64,000 nucleotides of DNA from Motilimonas pumila (GTDB taxonomy: Bacteria > Pseudomonadota > Gammaproteobacteria > Enterobacterales > CBDFNC01), in assembly GCF_003596335.1 (NCBI RefSeq), contig NZ_QZCH01000002.1, forward strand, positions 62,001 through 126,000. The letters are read 5' to 3'. The position numbers and the translations under genes are program-made. Shown here piece by piece: positions 1-8,999 of this stretch. The first letter of the stretch is position 1; each line of letters opens with the position of its first letter. The notes beneath the pieces are model-generated. The model saw nothing but the letters and a program-made list of their open reading frames with translations, was not told the origin of the DNA and made no database searches.

Positions 1-45
1 CCAGACGCAGCAACAGGCGTTAACGTAATCAGCCTAGACGACTGA
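1..45 (+). CDS. 3' end of a truncated upstream gene
   Basis: An open frame runs from the first base to a TGA at 43-45 and encodes the C-terminal residues PDAATGVNVISLDD. It is followed by a good intrinsic terminator, which supports a real plus-strand gene ending here. Too little is present to name the product. Confidence 0.4.
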   Translation, partial: PDAATGVNVISLDD

Positions 46-73
46 TACTACAAACTTCCCGACTGAAGTTTTG

Positions 74-100
74 GCCCAAAGCATCGCTTTGGGCTTTTTT
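74..100 (+). terminator. Rho-independent terminator
   Basis: A perfect 9-bp stem (GCCCAAAGC / GCTTTGGGC) with a 3-nt loop is followed directly by six T. It ends the plus-strand gene entering from the left edge, just before the convergent glutathione transferase-like gene. Confidence 0.85.
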
Positions 101-105
101 GTTGG

Positions 106-669
106 TTACTCATGGGGGGCGGTAGCGACAAAGTGCTTTTGCTCATTGGCTTGGCCGAGTACAGCATGCAGCTGAGGGTATGCTTCAAGACTAAAACTTT
201 GTCTGAATAAACCCCAATCTAGGGCACATGCTAAACGGATATGGCCATCATTTTGAAAGGACCAAGTTCTCGGGTCGATAAGTTGGTCTAGGTAGGCAAG
301 GCTTTGCGTTACTCGCGCTTGCTGCTTCGCGGCAAAGGCGCTATTGGCTGCGGTTAAACCATCTGCTCGCGCTAGCATTACTGCACTTATCCCTGCATCC
401 AGCAAAGTACTGGCTAAAGCAAAGCACTCATGATCTTGGATCTCAGCGCAAAATGGCAGCGATGATTGTTGCCTTAGGTATCTCAAAATGACGCTTGAAT
501 CTGTCAGCAGTGTCTGATCATCTTTGAAGTAGGGTAACTTCATGGTTGGTGAGTCTAACTGTGCCTGTTCCAGCGTGGTAGCAATAAACGTGACCGGCAA
601 ATCTTGTTGACGGATCGCAATGCGACAATGGCGAACAAACGGAGAGGTATAGCTGCCAAATAACTGCAT
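106..669 (-). CDS. glutathione S-transferase family protein
   Basis: A cytosolic protein of 187 residues, close to the usual 200 of bacterial glutathione S-transferases. The N-terminus MQLFGSYTSPFVRHCRIA fits the thioredoxin-fold beta-alpha-beta start. MKLPYF supplies the cis-Pro segment that contacts glutathione, and DSSVILRYL matches the conserved D/ES-x-x-I-x-x-YL gamma-glutamyl binding helix. The rest is the helical C-terminal domain. The start chosen is the ATG at 669, preceded by AAGGTG; the open frame continues 35 codons upstream but that stretch is low-complexity and unlike the family. It stands alone between a terminator and the diguanylate cyclase gene. The substrate is unknown; a stringent-starvation-type non-enzymatic role is less likely. 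Confidence 0.8.
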   Translation of the reverse strand: MQLFGSYTSPFVRHCRIAIRQQDLPVTFIATTLEQAQLDSPTMKLPYFKDDQTLLTDSSVILRYLRQQSSLPFCAEIQDHECFALASTLLDAGISAVMLARADGLTAANSAFAAKQQARVTQSLAYLDQLIDPRTWSFQNDGHIRLACALDWGLFRQSFSLEAYPQLHAVLGQANEQKHFVATAPHE

Positions 670-820
670 TTCAACACCTTTATCACTTGATAATGGGCAT
701 GAGTATGGCTTAAGTTGGCACCTTCTGCTTAATTTTTGGCTCCCTTCTTTGCCGTGTCCTAGAGGCTTTTTCATAACCTTCTAGGGGATTTCTATATGTA
801 CACATTATCTATGATAATTG

Positions 821-2146
821 TTAAGGTTTGATAGCAACGCAAACTTGATTTCGGCCGTTCGATTTTGCTTGATACAAGGCATTATCTGCACGTTCAAAGA
901 ATGAATCGGTAGTTTCTCCTATTTCCATTTGTGCAACACCCAAGCTAGCAGTAACCTTTATTTTTTTGATAAACGATTGTTTAGCTATCAGATTACGTAG
1001 TTTTTCAGCAAGGTATTGGGCTTCGGTGATGTCTGTGTTGATTGATAATAGAATAAACTCTTCACCTCCCCAGCGCGCGAGTTTATCTTGTTCGCGAATG
1101 TTACGTTCAATACAAAGGCTAAAAGCGACTAAGATGTCGTCACCTACGTTGTGCCCATACTGGTCGTTTATTGTTTTGAAAAAGTCGATATCAATAAAGA
1201 TTAGGCTGAAAGCTGCTCCTTTTTTCTGAGCTTTGTCTTCATACTCAATGAGATACTTACTTATACCTGCTCGATTATGTAATCCGGTTAACGGATCTCT
1301 ATGAGCAAGCTGCTCCATTTCACTTTTTTCAAGCTTTAGTGTTTTTAGTATTTGTTTTTGCTTTTTTTGTACCTTGTTAGAAGCGTATAAACGGAGGCGA
1401 TAATTTTTTAACATCATAAATAAAGTGATGAAGGCTGCCGACAACCACAAAGCAATGATGAAAAATAAAATATTTTGTTGAGAAATGAGGTTGTAACGGA
1501 AATACATTTGCTTGATGGAAAGTGTGATTTCTCCTTCTTCCACTTCGCTGCCGGAAGCAAAAGAAATCAAAGGCACATTGGTGAGTTCAACACCATGCTG
1601 TTTAATCGGTAATTTACGTGGATGCAACCACCAAGAAGGAACATTGAAATCTTTAATTGGTAATAGCATGCCACCGTTAAACTCATTCGCAGAAAACTCG
1701 ACTTCATTTAACTTAAAGGAGTTTTCATCTTTCTCCAGATTGCTATATAGCGGGTTAAAATTTCGAATGTAGAGGCGCACTCTATCCGCTTGCTCACCTT
1801 GAAAAGCTAAATCCATATAGAGTTGAGTGTAATTTGATAAGTCGATCCCCTGATCTAATAAGAAACGACCATTGGCATCTCGTGCAGAAAACTTTATTTG
1901 TATTTCACAAAATGGCCATTGATATTGCGCTTTTATTTGACAAGTTAAATGTAACCCTTGTTTATCGATACGCATTTCAGCTCGAGTTTTTCCTCCTTGG
2001 GAGGCGTCAGTTACTATCTCTATCAGTGCGGGATCATTTAAGTTAACAACATGTTTTTTATACACACCCTGGTGAAAGGCGAGGAGTGCGATAAATGTCA
2101 GGCTAATAAGCGATAGTAAAATAATAATGACACTTTTGGGCTGCAT
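821..2146 (-). CDS. membrane diguanylate cyclase (GGDEF)
   Basis: Makes cyclic di-GMP from two GTP. One N-terminal membrane segment (about 6-24) is followed by a periplasmic domain of about 200 residues, a second membrane segment (about 226-246), a short Lys-rich coiled linker and a C-terminal GGDEF domain from about 281. The active-site signature is intact as GGEEF (360-364). An RxxD inhibitory site (REQD) sits five residues before it, so product feedback inhibition is expected. The periplasmic domain is not one I recognise; it may bind a ligand or carbohydrate. The gene is monocistronic, with about 250 bp of non-coding DNA before it. Confidence 0.9.
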   Translation of the reverse strand: MQPKSVIIILLSLISLTFIALLAFHQGVYKKHVVNLNDPALIEIVTDASQGGKTRAEMRIDKQGLHLTCQIKAQYQWPFCEIQIKFSARDANGRFLLDQGIDLSNYTQLYMDLAFQGEQADRVRLYIRNFNPLYSNLEKDENSFKLNEVEFSANEFNGGMLLPIKDFNVPSWWLHPRKLPIKQHGVELTNVPLISFASGSEVEEGEITLSIKQMYFRYNLISQQNILFFIIALWLSAAFITLFMMLKNYRLRLYASNKVQKKQKQILKTLKLEKSEMEQLAHRDPLTGLHNRAGISKYLIEYEDKAQKKGAAFSLIFIDIDFFKTINDQYGHNVGDDILVAFSLCIERNIREQDKLARWGGEEFILLSINTDITEAQYLAEKLRNLIAKQSFIKKIKVTASLGVAQMEIGETTDSFFERADNALYQAKSNGRNQVCVAIKP

Positions 2147-2359
2147 GGGTAATTAGCGCTTCCTAGCTTAGCAATGAAATAATGATGGTGAAATAAATTA
2201 AGGTGGTTATTTAGCACACTCTTTGGAAGATAAAAAGACAAAAGTTGTCGAAATTTAGAGCAGTTCGCATACTGGCTAACTAATGGCATTTTGAGGACCA
2301 AGGCACAAAAATCAGTCATCTTCACTGTGGAGTTCGATCGTGTTAGGCAGAGATGTGTA

Positions 2360-2380
2360 AAGGCCTACTTGGCAGGCCTT
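2360..2380 (-). terminator. probable terminator hairpin
   Basis: A 7-bp perfect stem (AAGGCCT / AGGCCTT) lies 20 bp past the stop of the His/Pro-rich secreted protein gene. On the minus strand it is followed by a weak T-rich stretch. The rest of the 2147-2399 gap holds only the diguanylate cyclase upstream region. Confidence 0.45.
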
Positions 2381-2399
2381 GAAGGGGAGATTAACCGCT

Positions 2400-3008
2400 T
2401 TAGCTGACGATTTTCCATGCGCCGTCAGGCTGTAAGCATGCGGTACCATATGCTTTTTCTGTTTTGCCACCTACCGTAATAGACTGCTGAAATTCGCGGC
2501 AAGTTAGGCCAGTCGTATTATGAGTGCCTTCTTTGGTGGCTACGACATAACCTGAGCTGCTGCCATCTTGCCAGGTAATCTTTTGGCCTGTGTTGGCTGT
2601 GGTTGCCGCCACTTGTGCCGCTTCATGGCGACGCTGCGCGGACTCATTGAGATTGTCCAGTAGCTTTAAAGTAATCGCGGTGAAAGCCAGCCACTTAAAA
2701 GCGTCATTGTCACTGTGGTAATGACCGTAGCCATGATAAGCATGACCGTACGGGCGATATATCACCACGGTGTGGAAATGGCGATGGCGGGGTACCACGA
2801 CATATCCCGGCTTATGATGCGGGGGGCGCACATGGGGTGGCCTAACATGAGGCGGACGATGTGCTGGTAAGTGTACCGGCTGATGAACTCTATGATGCTG
2901 AGTGTGGTGTTTATGTCCCTGTTTACGCTTATAAATATCGCTGGCATTCGCCGTGAAAGAAATACTGGCAGCACAGGTAAGTACGAATAATTGTTTTAAT
3001 AAAGCCAT
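2400..3008 (-). CDS. secreted His/Pro-rich protein with surface-antigen-like C-terminus
   Basis: A 202-residue exported protein. A signal peptide (1-22, cleavage near ANA) is followed by a very His/Pro-rich segment (about 30-100) containing HRPPHVRPPH-type repeats, then a helix, then a C-terminal module. The ending, with T-C-R-E-F-x-Q-S-I-T-V-G-G and Y-G-T-A-C-x-x-P-D-G-x-W, resembles the C-terminal domain of rickettsial 17-kDa surface antigen-like proteins. The His-rich part suggests metal binding in the periplasm, which is inference. It is a single gene with a strong terminator of the upstream MauG-like gene between them. Confidence 0.7.
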   Translation of the reverse strand: MALLKQLFVLTCAASISFTANASDIYKRKQGHKHHTQHHRVHQPVHLPAHRPPHVRPPHVRPPHHKPGYVVVPRHRHFHTVVIYRPYGHAYHGYGHYHSDNDAFKWLAFTAITLKLLDNLNESAQRRHEAAQVAATTANTGQKITWQDGSSSGYVVATKEGTHNTTGLTCREFQQSITVGGKTEKAYGTACLQPDGAWKIVS

Positions 3009-3072
3009 AAGCTACTCACATTAATTGCATGTGCCCATAGCATAACGTGCCTTGGCTGAACCTAAACTGAAC

Positions 3073-3102
3073 AAAAAAACAGCAAGGTATTGCGCCTTGC
3101 TG
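3073..3102 (-). terminator. Rho-independent terminator
   Basis: Read on the minus strand: stem CAGCAAGG, 7-nt loop, CCTTGCTG, then seven T. It ends the dihaem cytochrome gene whose stop is at 3111. Confidence 0.88.
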
Positions 3103-3110
3103 CAACTCTG

Positions 3111-4724
3111 CTAAAGCGGGGCGCCACTGCTATCGGTGCCGATTAACACTTGGTCATCTGGATTGTCGCTGTTAGCGTTGGCAATCCAAGGTTGCAGGCA
3201 ATTAGGTTGTGTTAAGCAGTCATCAGTAAGGCTTTCTAAAAAGGCCACCAAGCTGGCAACTTGATCATTATTCAAGTTTATATTGGGTAACAAAGAGGTG
3301 CTTTCGTTCTGCTCTTGACCCAGTTTAGCTAATGCCGCACGAGAGTGAAGTTGGCTATTGGGGTAGATACTTGCGCATTGTGAAAGGTCTTCAAACTGTG
3401 GTAACTGACAACTTTGTTGTTGCTGGAAAAAATCATTTACTCGACCTCTAGGGTTCGCGTAGTGGCGCACAACTTGTTGCAACGTAAGATAGCTGCCAGC
3501 GTGACCATAAGGGGCTGTTAAAGCGACATTGTGCAAACTTGGAGTGCGAAACCGATAGCGGTCAGCGCGATCGCCAGTGGTGCGTTCACGGCCAAAATCA
3601 TCGTCTGCGGTGACGCCATCGCCTGCGCCTGGGCCAAATTGCGGAAATGCCACTGTGTGGTGCCTTTGGTCGGTCAGGTTATTGCCGCTGTGACAGCCAC
3701 TGCAACCAGCACCGCCTTGTTGTGGTGTACTGTAAAATAATAATGCGCCTTGTTTTTGTTGCTCATTGATAGCGTTAAGGTTTCCGGCTATGTAACGTTG
3801 CCAAGGCGAGTCGACAAAGATCATTGAACGCTCAAAGTGTGCCAAGGCGAGGGCGATATTATCGAAGGTGATCAACTCAGCTGCGTCGGCGCTGGATTCA
3901 AAGCCTTGTTGAAAGGCGCTTAACCATAAGTTTAAGGTGAGATCACCGGCTGCGGGCGCTTGCTGGCTCAGGCGGGCGGCCAAATATTGGCGGTTGGAGG
4001 GATTGTCATCGCCTAGCCCTGGATGTTGGCCACGCATTTCTGCTGTAGCGGTTACCGGGAACCGCGCTTGCGCTGCCAGTAGGCTATTACCGGCTTGCGG
4101 GTCAAGCGTTTGCCAACCTGAATCCGGCGTTGATATACCGCCATTGGCTAAGCGCGCAATGCGCGAGTCCCAGAATAAGCCTTGATCGAGCAAGGCGCTA
4201 TTAAAAACCGTTGGGCTATTACGGCCAATTTCGGGCAGTGCAGTAGCATTCTCACGGCCTGTGCCTAGCACTTCAGGAGCAACGGCAGCTACGCCTACGG
4301 TTAAACTCAGAGCGTCTGCTCCGCCAAGTTGCGGGTGATGACAGCTGGCGCAGGCGGTGTCCAAATCGCCGCTTAGACTTTTACTGTAAAATAACTTCTT
4401 ACCGAGTTGCGCCAGAGGCTCGTTAATGTCCACCACGCTGATATGGGCGGCAGGGCTTTGATTGATGCCCTGGGCCTCTAGTCGTAGCCGCAGTGTTTGG
4501 TCGAGTTCGCTGCCGGAAAACGCAATATTCTGTGCTGTATTGACGTTGTCAGTGTCAGTGCCGTTAATCGGGTCCGTTTCAACATTGGCCGGTATGATGA
4601 CATCGCTGGCAGGGTCATTGTTGGCCACCACACTGTTTTCATCTGCAGTACTGCCGCCTCCACCACAACCTATTACACTGAAGCTAAGTGCAAGACTGCT
4701 GACCCAAATGAGATATCTGTTCAT
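3111..4724 (-). CDS. MauG/cytochrome c peroxidase-like dihaem lipoprotein
   Basis: A 537-residue periplasmic lipoprotein. The signal peptide ends in a lipobox (VIGC) followed by GGGG, then an acidic, Asn-rich linker of about 60 residues. Two c-type haem motifs mark the two domains: CASCHH in the N-terminal half and CSGCHS near residue 340. The segment RTPSLHNVALTAPYGHAGS is the hallmark of the bacterial dihaem peroxidase/MauG family. The ATG at 4724 was chosen because AAGGAAG precedes it; an upstream ATG five codons earlier is poorer. The role is probably peroxide reduction or oxidation of another protein at the membrane. It is divergent from the baeS-like gene. Confidence 0.85.
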   Translation of the reverse strand: MNRYLIWVSSLALSFSVIGCGGGGSTADENSVVANNDPASDVIIPANVETDPINGTDTDNVNTAQNIAFSGSELDQTLRLRLEAQGINQSPAAHISVVDINEPLAQLGKKLFYSKSLSGDLDTACASCHHPQLGGADALSLTVGVAAVAPEVLGTGRENATALPEIGRNSPTVFNSALLDQGLFWDSRIARLANGGISTPDSGWQTLDPQAGNSLLAAQARFPVTATAEMRGQHPGLGDDNPSNRQYLAARLSQQAPAAGDLTLNLWLSAFQQGFESSADAAELITFDNIALALAHFERSMIFVDSPWQRYIAGNLNAINEQQKQGALLFYSTPQQGGAGCSGCHSGNNLTDQRHHTVAFPQFGPGAGDGVTADDDFGRERTTGDRADRYRFRTPSLHNVALTAPYGHAGSYLTLQQVVRHYANPRGRVNDFFQQQQSCQLPQFEDLSQCASIYPNSQLHSRAALAKLGQEQNESTSLLPNINLNNDQVASLVAFLESLTDDCLTQPNCLQPWIANANSDNPDDQVLIGTDSSGAPL

Positions 4725-4899
4725 CTTACTTCCTTTCATGCCTAAAGCTTGTGGATGAAGTAAATAAATCTAAGTCTAAAGTATGCAAATCTTGCGCATG
4801 AAATAAGGAAGTCTTGTGCAAAGGGTCGCTAAAAACTGGAGAGTTTGACAGAAAAACGTCACAATTTAGGCGCGGTTGTAGTTGAGGAAATGCAGGTTT

Positions 4900-6477
4900 A
4901 TGCCGATTACCAGTAAAATCATTGTTGCCATTCTTGTTGCGCTGACCCTGCTGTTTAGCGCCATGTATGGCTTGCTACAATGGAGCCTAGATCGCGGTAT
5001 GTTGGAGTACGTAAATCAGCGACGCGCTGCCAAGCTATCGTTATTGGTTGATAACCTCTCTGCGTATTATGCTCATGAGGGCAGTTGGCAGGCGTTTTAT
5101 CCAAAGTCACGCAATTGGCGCAATATGATAGACATGTCGTCAGCGGGTACAGCTTATGACGAGCAAGCGTGGGCATTAATCTCTCAGCAAAGTGAGCCGC
5201 CTTCCAGACGAGTGAAAAGACGCCCACCTCCCCAACGCAATGCTGCCGATGACATGGATTGGTTTGACGACGAGCTGTTTGAGCCGCCACCTCGGCGCCA
5301 TGAGCGTCGGCCACCGCCTCAGTCTTCGAGTGCAGACGAATTTAACTCGGCGTCATTCGAACCGCCGCCGCGCCGGCCTAACTCTAGGCATAAGGGGCGC
5401 GGTATTAAAGGCATGAAGTTAACGTTATTGGATGCCAATAAGCAGCCTGTGCTGGGGCGCTATCACGATGACTTTCAGCTTATGCCCATTGAGTTGTCTG
5501 GAGAAACGGTAGGTTGGCTTGCCGCCCCACCGGCCAAAAAAATCACCGAAGGCATTGATGTCGCATTTGTGAAGCAACAAAACCAAGTGTTCCTGAGTAT
5601 CAGTTTGGTGATGCTAGGCATTGTTTTACTGGTGGCAATTCCGTTGTCATGGCATTTAGTTCGGCCCTTAAAGCGCTTGGCAGCGGCAACCAATGAGCTT
5701 AAGCGGGGAAACTACCACGTTGAATTAGATACTAAAGGTCGTGATGAATTAGCGCGTTTGGCAAGAGACTTTCAAGACATGGCTACGTCGCTGGAGCAAA
5801 ATGATAGTTCTCGCAAGCAGTGGCTGTCTGACGTCTCGCATGAATTGCGCACGCCTTTGTCTATCGTCAAAGGCGAGATAGAGGCCATGATGGACGGCAT
5901 AAGACCGTTTAACCGTGATAACTTGCAATCGTTAGAAGAAGAAATTCAGCATTTGCAAAAGTTGATCAATGACTTGCATGAATTTAGCAGTGCTGCGGTA
6001 GGCGGGTTGCGCTATTACAAAGAAGAGCTTAACTGGCAAGCCTTAATCGCGAGTAATATGCAGCGCCACCAAGTCGCGTTAAGTGCGCAAAGTTGCCAAT
6101 TGCAGTTGTCATTAAATGCGCCGCAGGCTGAAGTGTGGGGAGACGCGACGCGACTAAATCAAGTATTGGATAACATCATCAGCAACAGCCTCAAATATAC
6201 CGATAGCCAAGGTACCTTGGCGCTCCAACTTATTTTACAAGGGCAAAACGTTGAGCTGACCATAGAAGACTCACCGCCTGGCGTGCCGGATCTAGCTTTA
6301 CCGCATTTATTTGATCATTTATATCGAGTAGAAAGCTCACGTAACCGGCAAACTGGTGGGTCAGGTTTAGGTTTAGCGTTATGCCAAAAAATTATTGCGG
6401 GGCATAATGGTCAGGTGACCGCTTATCATTCCTCATTAGGCGGCTTAGGTATCAAGATTACGTTACCGCAGATTTAA
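4900..6477 (+). CDS. baeS: BaeS-like envelope-stress sensor histidine kinase
   Basis: A 525-residue inner-membrane kinase. Membrane segment about 5-25, periplasmic domain to about 220, second membrane segment, HAMP linker, then the H-box SDVSHELRTPL and a C-terminal ATPase domain with an N-box and GGSGLGLALC. The periplasmic domain is unusual: residues about 99-160 hold three copies of an EPPPRR/RRPPPQ unit separated by acidic, aromatic spacers, making it longer than typical BaeS. The ATG at 4900 is preferred over an upstream TTG. It lies 16 bp before its response regulator, so the two form one operon. The name rests mainly on the very BaeR-like partner. Confidence 0.85.
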   Translation: MPITSKIIVAILVALTLLFSAMYGLLQWSLDRGMLEYVNQRRAAKLSLLVDNLSAYYAHEGSWQAFYPKSRNWRNMIDMSSAGTAYDEQAWALISQQSEPPSRRVKRRPPPQRNAADDMDWFDDELFEPPPRRHERRPPPQSSSADEFNSASFEPPPRRPNSRHKGRGIKGMKLTLLDANKQPVLGRYHDDFQLMPIELSGETVGWLAAPPAKKITEGIDVAFVKQQNQVFLSISLVMLGIVLLVAIPLSWHLVRPLKRLAAATNELKRGNYHVELDTKGRDELARLARDFQDMATSLEQNDSSRKQWLSDVSHELRTPLSIVKGEIEAMMDGIRPFNRDNLQSLEEEIQHLQKLINDLHEFSSAAVGGLRYYKEELNWQALIASNMQRHQVALSAQSCQLQLSLNAPQAEVWGDATRLNQVLDNIISNSLKYTDSQGTLALQLILQGQNVELTIEDSPPGVPDLALPHLFDHLYRVESSRNRQTGGSGLGLALCQKIIAGHNGQVTAYHSSLGGLGIKITLPQI

Positions 6478-6493
6478 TCCACAAGGAGTCGAT

Positions 6494-7168
6494 ATGGCCA
6501 AGGTGTTAATCGTTGAAGATGAAATAAAGCTTGCCGCTCTTCAACATGACTATTTAGTTCAGTCTGGCTTTGATACGCAGCAGATCCATCATGGCGATGA
6601 CGTCTTGCCTTGGTTACAACAGCATCAAGCTGATCTCGTGTTACTTGATTTAATGTTACCCGGTAAAGATGGCCTAACTCTGTGCCGTGAGATCCGTCAG
6701 TTTTCTAACGTGCCCATCATCATGGTTACCGCGCGAGTAGAGGAGATTGACCGATTACTGGGACTAGAGCTCGGCGCCGACGACTATATTTGTAAACCGT
6801 TTTCGCCGCGGGAAGTGGTCGCTAGAGTGAAAACCGTCTTGCGGCGAACGCCAAACAAAGAGAGTGAACCTGGCTCACAAGGCTTGGTGCTTGATCAAGC
6901 GAAGCACCGTGTCATGCTGCAAGGGCAGGAGATTGAGCTGACGGCAATCGAGTTTAATTTATTAACTTTACTCGCCAAAGCACCTGGACAAATCTACTCT
7001 CGCCAGCAATTGATTGACAATATTTACCAAGACCACCGGATAGTCAGTGAGCGGACCATCGACAGCCACATTAAAAAATTACGCCGAAAGTTTAACGCTG
7101 TTTCGCCTGAGCAAGAGTATGTGCAATCGGTTTATGGCGTGGGTTATAAGTTAGAGCTGCCGAGTTAG
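6494..7168 (+). CDS. baeR: BaeR-like OmpR-family response regulator
   Basis: A 224-residue DNA-binding response regulator. The receiver domain has the acidic pair in VEDE, the phosphoacceptor Asp in VLLDLMLPG and Lys in YICKPFSP. The C-terminal winged helix ends in ERTIDSHIKKLRRKF and YGVGYKL. Segments GLTLCREIRQFS and EEIDRLLGLELGADDYICKP are very close to BaeR as I know it. The partner is the kinase immediately upstream. Targets in relatives include efflux and periplasmic chaperone genes. The outer-membrane barrel gene 218 bp downstream is a candidate local target, which is inference. Confidence 0.9.
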   Translation: MAKVLIVEDEIKLAALQHDYLVQSGFDTQQIHHGDDVLPWLQQHQADLVLLDLMLPGKDGLTLCREIRQFSNVPIIMVTARVEEIDRLLGLELGADDYICKPFSPREVVARVKTVLRRTPNKESEPGSQGLVLDQAKHRVMLQGQEIELTAIEFNLLTLLAKAPGQIYSRQQLIDNIYQDHRIVSERTIDSHIKKLRRKFNAVSPEQEYVQSVYGVGYKLELPS

Positions 7169-7267
7169 TTACTTCACATCCGCTTATGTTGACGAAAAGC
7201 ACGGCTACTGCCCCGTTCGCGACATGGCTTCGTTGTACATGATTTTTTAAGTTATTGTTTTTGTTGT

Positions 7268-7288
7268 CGGTTGCAGTTTTTGCAACCG
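7268..7288. repeat. 8-bp inverted repeat in the baeR/barrel gap
   Basis: CGGTTGCA, 5-nt spacer, TGCAACCG. No T-run follows, so it may be an operator or a weak terminator. The remainder of 7169-7386 shows nothing else clear. Confidence 0.4.
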
Positions 7289-7386
7289 CTCGTTGCTGTG
7301 CGCGCTATTTTCAATCTCGATAAAATCACTATGCTGGGGGCGCCTGAATAAAGGCCAGTATTAATAATAAAAAGAGAGATGAAAGA

Positions 7387-7923
7387 ATGAAAAAATTGCC
7401 CCTTATGCTAGGTTTGCTCGCATTCACTACCAGTGGCGCGACCTTTGCTGATGACATTGACTGGTTTGTTGGCGGTACGTTAGGCTACCAAAAAAACGGC
7501 ACTGATAATGCCGGTGGCTATGACGATGATGACGGCGTATATGGTGTACAAGGCGGTGCTTACTTGGGTGAAAATCACAATCACCGAGTCAGTTTGGGTT
7601 ACAGCTTCAATGAAAGCGATACGCCGATTGGCCATGTAAAGCTCGAGAGTATTATTGCCAGCTACGACTACATGGTGCCGTTTACCAGTAATGGTAAATG
7701 GTCATGGTTTGTCGGCCCTAGTATTGCGAGCTCAAAAGTGGACGATAATACAGGGTCAGACTCTGCCTTTTCATGGGGTGGCCAAACGGGTGTTAACTGG
7801 CAAATTACCGAACACATTAATACCGACCTTGGGTACCGTTATATGAGTCATGACTTTGATTCTGATGACAGCGTCATTGATGACAGTCAACAAGTCTATA
7901 TGACGTTAAATTTCCGCTTCTAA
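7387..7923 (+). CDS. small outer-membrane beta-barrel protein
   Basis: A 178-residue precursor with a signal peptide ending in TFA, then alternating amphipathic strands and a terminal strand QVYMTLNFRF. A C-terminal Phe after alternating hydrophobic residues is the recognition signal for outer-membrane assembly. Acidic Gly/Asp loops (YDDDDG, DSDDS) may face outside and bind cations. It follows the baeSR-like pair on the same strand with a 218-bp gap. The precise family is not recognised; it is of the opacity/Omp-beta-barrel type. Confidence 0.75.
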   Translation: MKKLPLMLGLLAFTTSGATFADDIDWFVGGTLGYQKNGTDNAGGYDDDDGVYGVQGGAYLGENHNHRVSLGYSFNESDTPIGHVKLESIIASYDYMVPFTSNGKWSWFVGPSIASSKVDDNTGSDSAFSWGGQTGVNWQITEHINTDLGYRYMSHDFDSDDSVIDDSQQVYMTLNFRF

Positions 7924-7973
7924 CCTTGCCACTTCTTGCATTTTGCTGCACGGATGCAGCTTGACCCTTCCCG

Positions 7974-8900
7974 CTATTCAAATTTCTGAGTTAAATGTTG
8001 CGCCACAGATTGTAAATTCTTATGGCTAAGCTGTTGCCAAGCATAATCAATAAAGCTGCGTAGTAAGGGCGGCATAAAAGCTTGCTTTTGAAACATGAGC
8101 CAGCTGTGACAGCGGTAAATACATGCGTTATCTAATAAGGGTATTAAGCGTTGCTGGGCGACTAAGTCTGCGGTCAGGTGGGTTGGCAGCAATGTCATGC
8201 CGACACCTGCTAGGCAAGCCCCTAAACTGGCTTCAATATCATTGACCGTTAACACTGATTGAAATGGAAACGGTTCTAACTCAGCCAATAACGGCTCACT
8301 AAAGCGGCCGCCATGGGGCAATTTTGTATCGATATACGGCAGGTGGCCGAGCGAAACTACTTGGCGATAATCTTCCTTGGCACGCAATAACCTTGGCGCA
8401 GCATAGAGCTTAATTTCGCTACTGTTTAGGGGTTTTGCGATCAAGTTACTGTCACGAAGACGCTCGCCAAAGGTAAAAATAACGTCGATATGTTGCTGCA
8501 CAATATTGGGCGCTTGATTGGCGTAGATGATTTCAAACTGAGTGTTTGGGTATTGCGCCATAAAACGGTAAATCACGTTGGCAATGAGGTAAGCGTGAGC
8601 ATTCGATACGATCATCACCCTGAGCTTACCAGTTATTGCCTGTGAGCCTGGTTGTAACATTGCCAAGGTTTGGTCGACGTTTTGAGTAATCTTCAAGGCT
8701 TGTGGGTAGAACACTTTCCCTGCTTCAGTCAGTTGTAAACCTTGTTCGCTGCGGTGGAATAGCTGACAGCCGAGTTCGGTTTCAAGGGCGCTGATACGGC
8801 GACTAATCTGCGATTTAGCCAAATTTAACGAGCTAGCCGCGAGGGACAAGGTTCCGCTCTCAACGACTTGTAGGAAAAGTTTGAGGTCTTGTGTTTTCAA
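7974..8900 (-). CDS. LysR-family transcriptional regulator
   Basis: A 308-residue regulator. The N-terminal winged helix-turn-helix reads FLQVVESGTLSLAASSLNLA then SQISRRISALE, followed by the standard two-lobe effector domain. The start is taken as TTG at 8900, giving MKTQDLKLF, because GGAG lies 8 nt upstream and this is where the family normally begins; an ATG ten codons earlier (8930) has no ribosome site. It is on the same strand as and downstream of torD, but separated from it by a terminator, so it is probably independent. No effector can be proposed. Confidence 0.85.
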   Translation of the reverse strand: MKTQDLKLFLQVVESGTLSLAASSLNLAKSQISRRISALETELGCQLFHRSEQGLQLTEAGKVFYPQALKITQNVDQTLAMLQPGSQAITGKLRVMIVSNAHAYLIANVIYRFMAQYPNTQFEIIYANQAPNIVQQHIDVIFTFGERLRDSNLIAKPLNSSEIKLYAAPRLLRAKEDYRQVVSLGHLPYIDTKLPHGGRFSEPLLAELEPFPFQSVLTVNDIEASLGACLAGVGMTLLPTHLTADLVAQQRLIPLLDNACIYRCHSWLMFQKQAFMPPLLRSFIDYAWQQLSHKNLQSVAQHLTQKFE

Positions 8901-8950
8901 GTGGTTCGCTCCGCAATATTGAGCATCCATGCGGTGATAGCGGCAATAAT

Positions 8951-8990
8951 AAAAGCAAGAGTGGCCAGTGACAAGTACTTACCACTCTTG
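8951..8990 (-). terminator. terminator of the tor operon
   Basis: On the minus strand a 9-bp stem (CAAGAGTGG / CCACTCTTG) with a 17-nt loop ends near CTTTTATT. It sits about 10 bp past the torD stop and separates torECAD from the LysR gene. Confidence 0.7.
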
Positions 8991-8999
8991 TTAGAAGCG

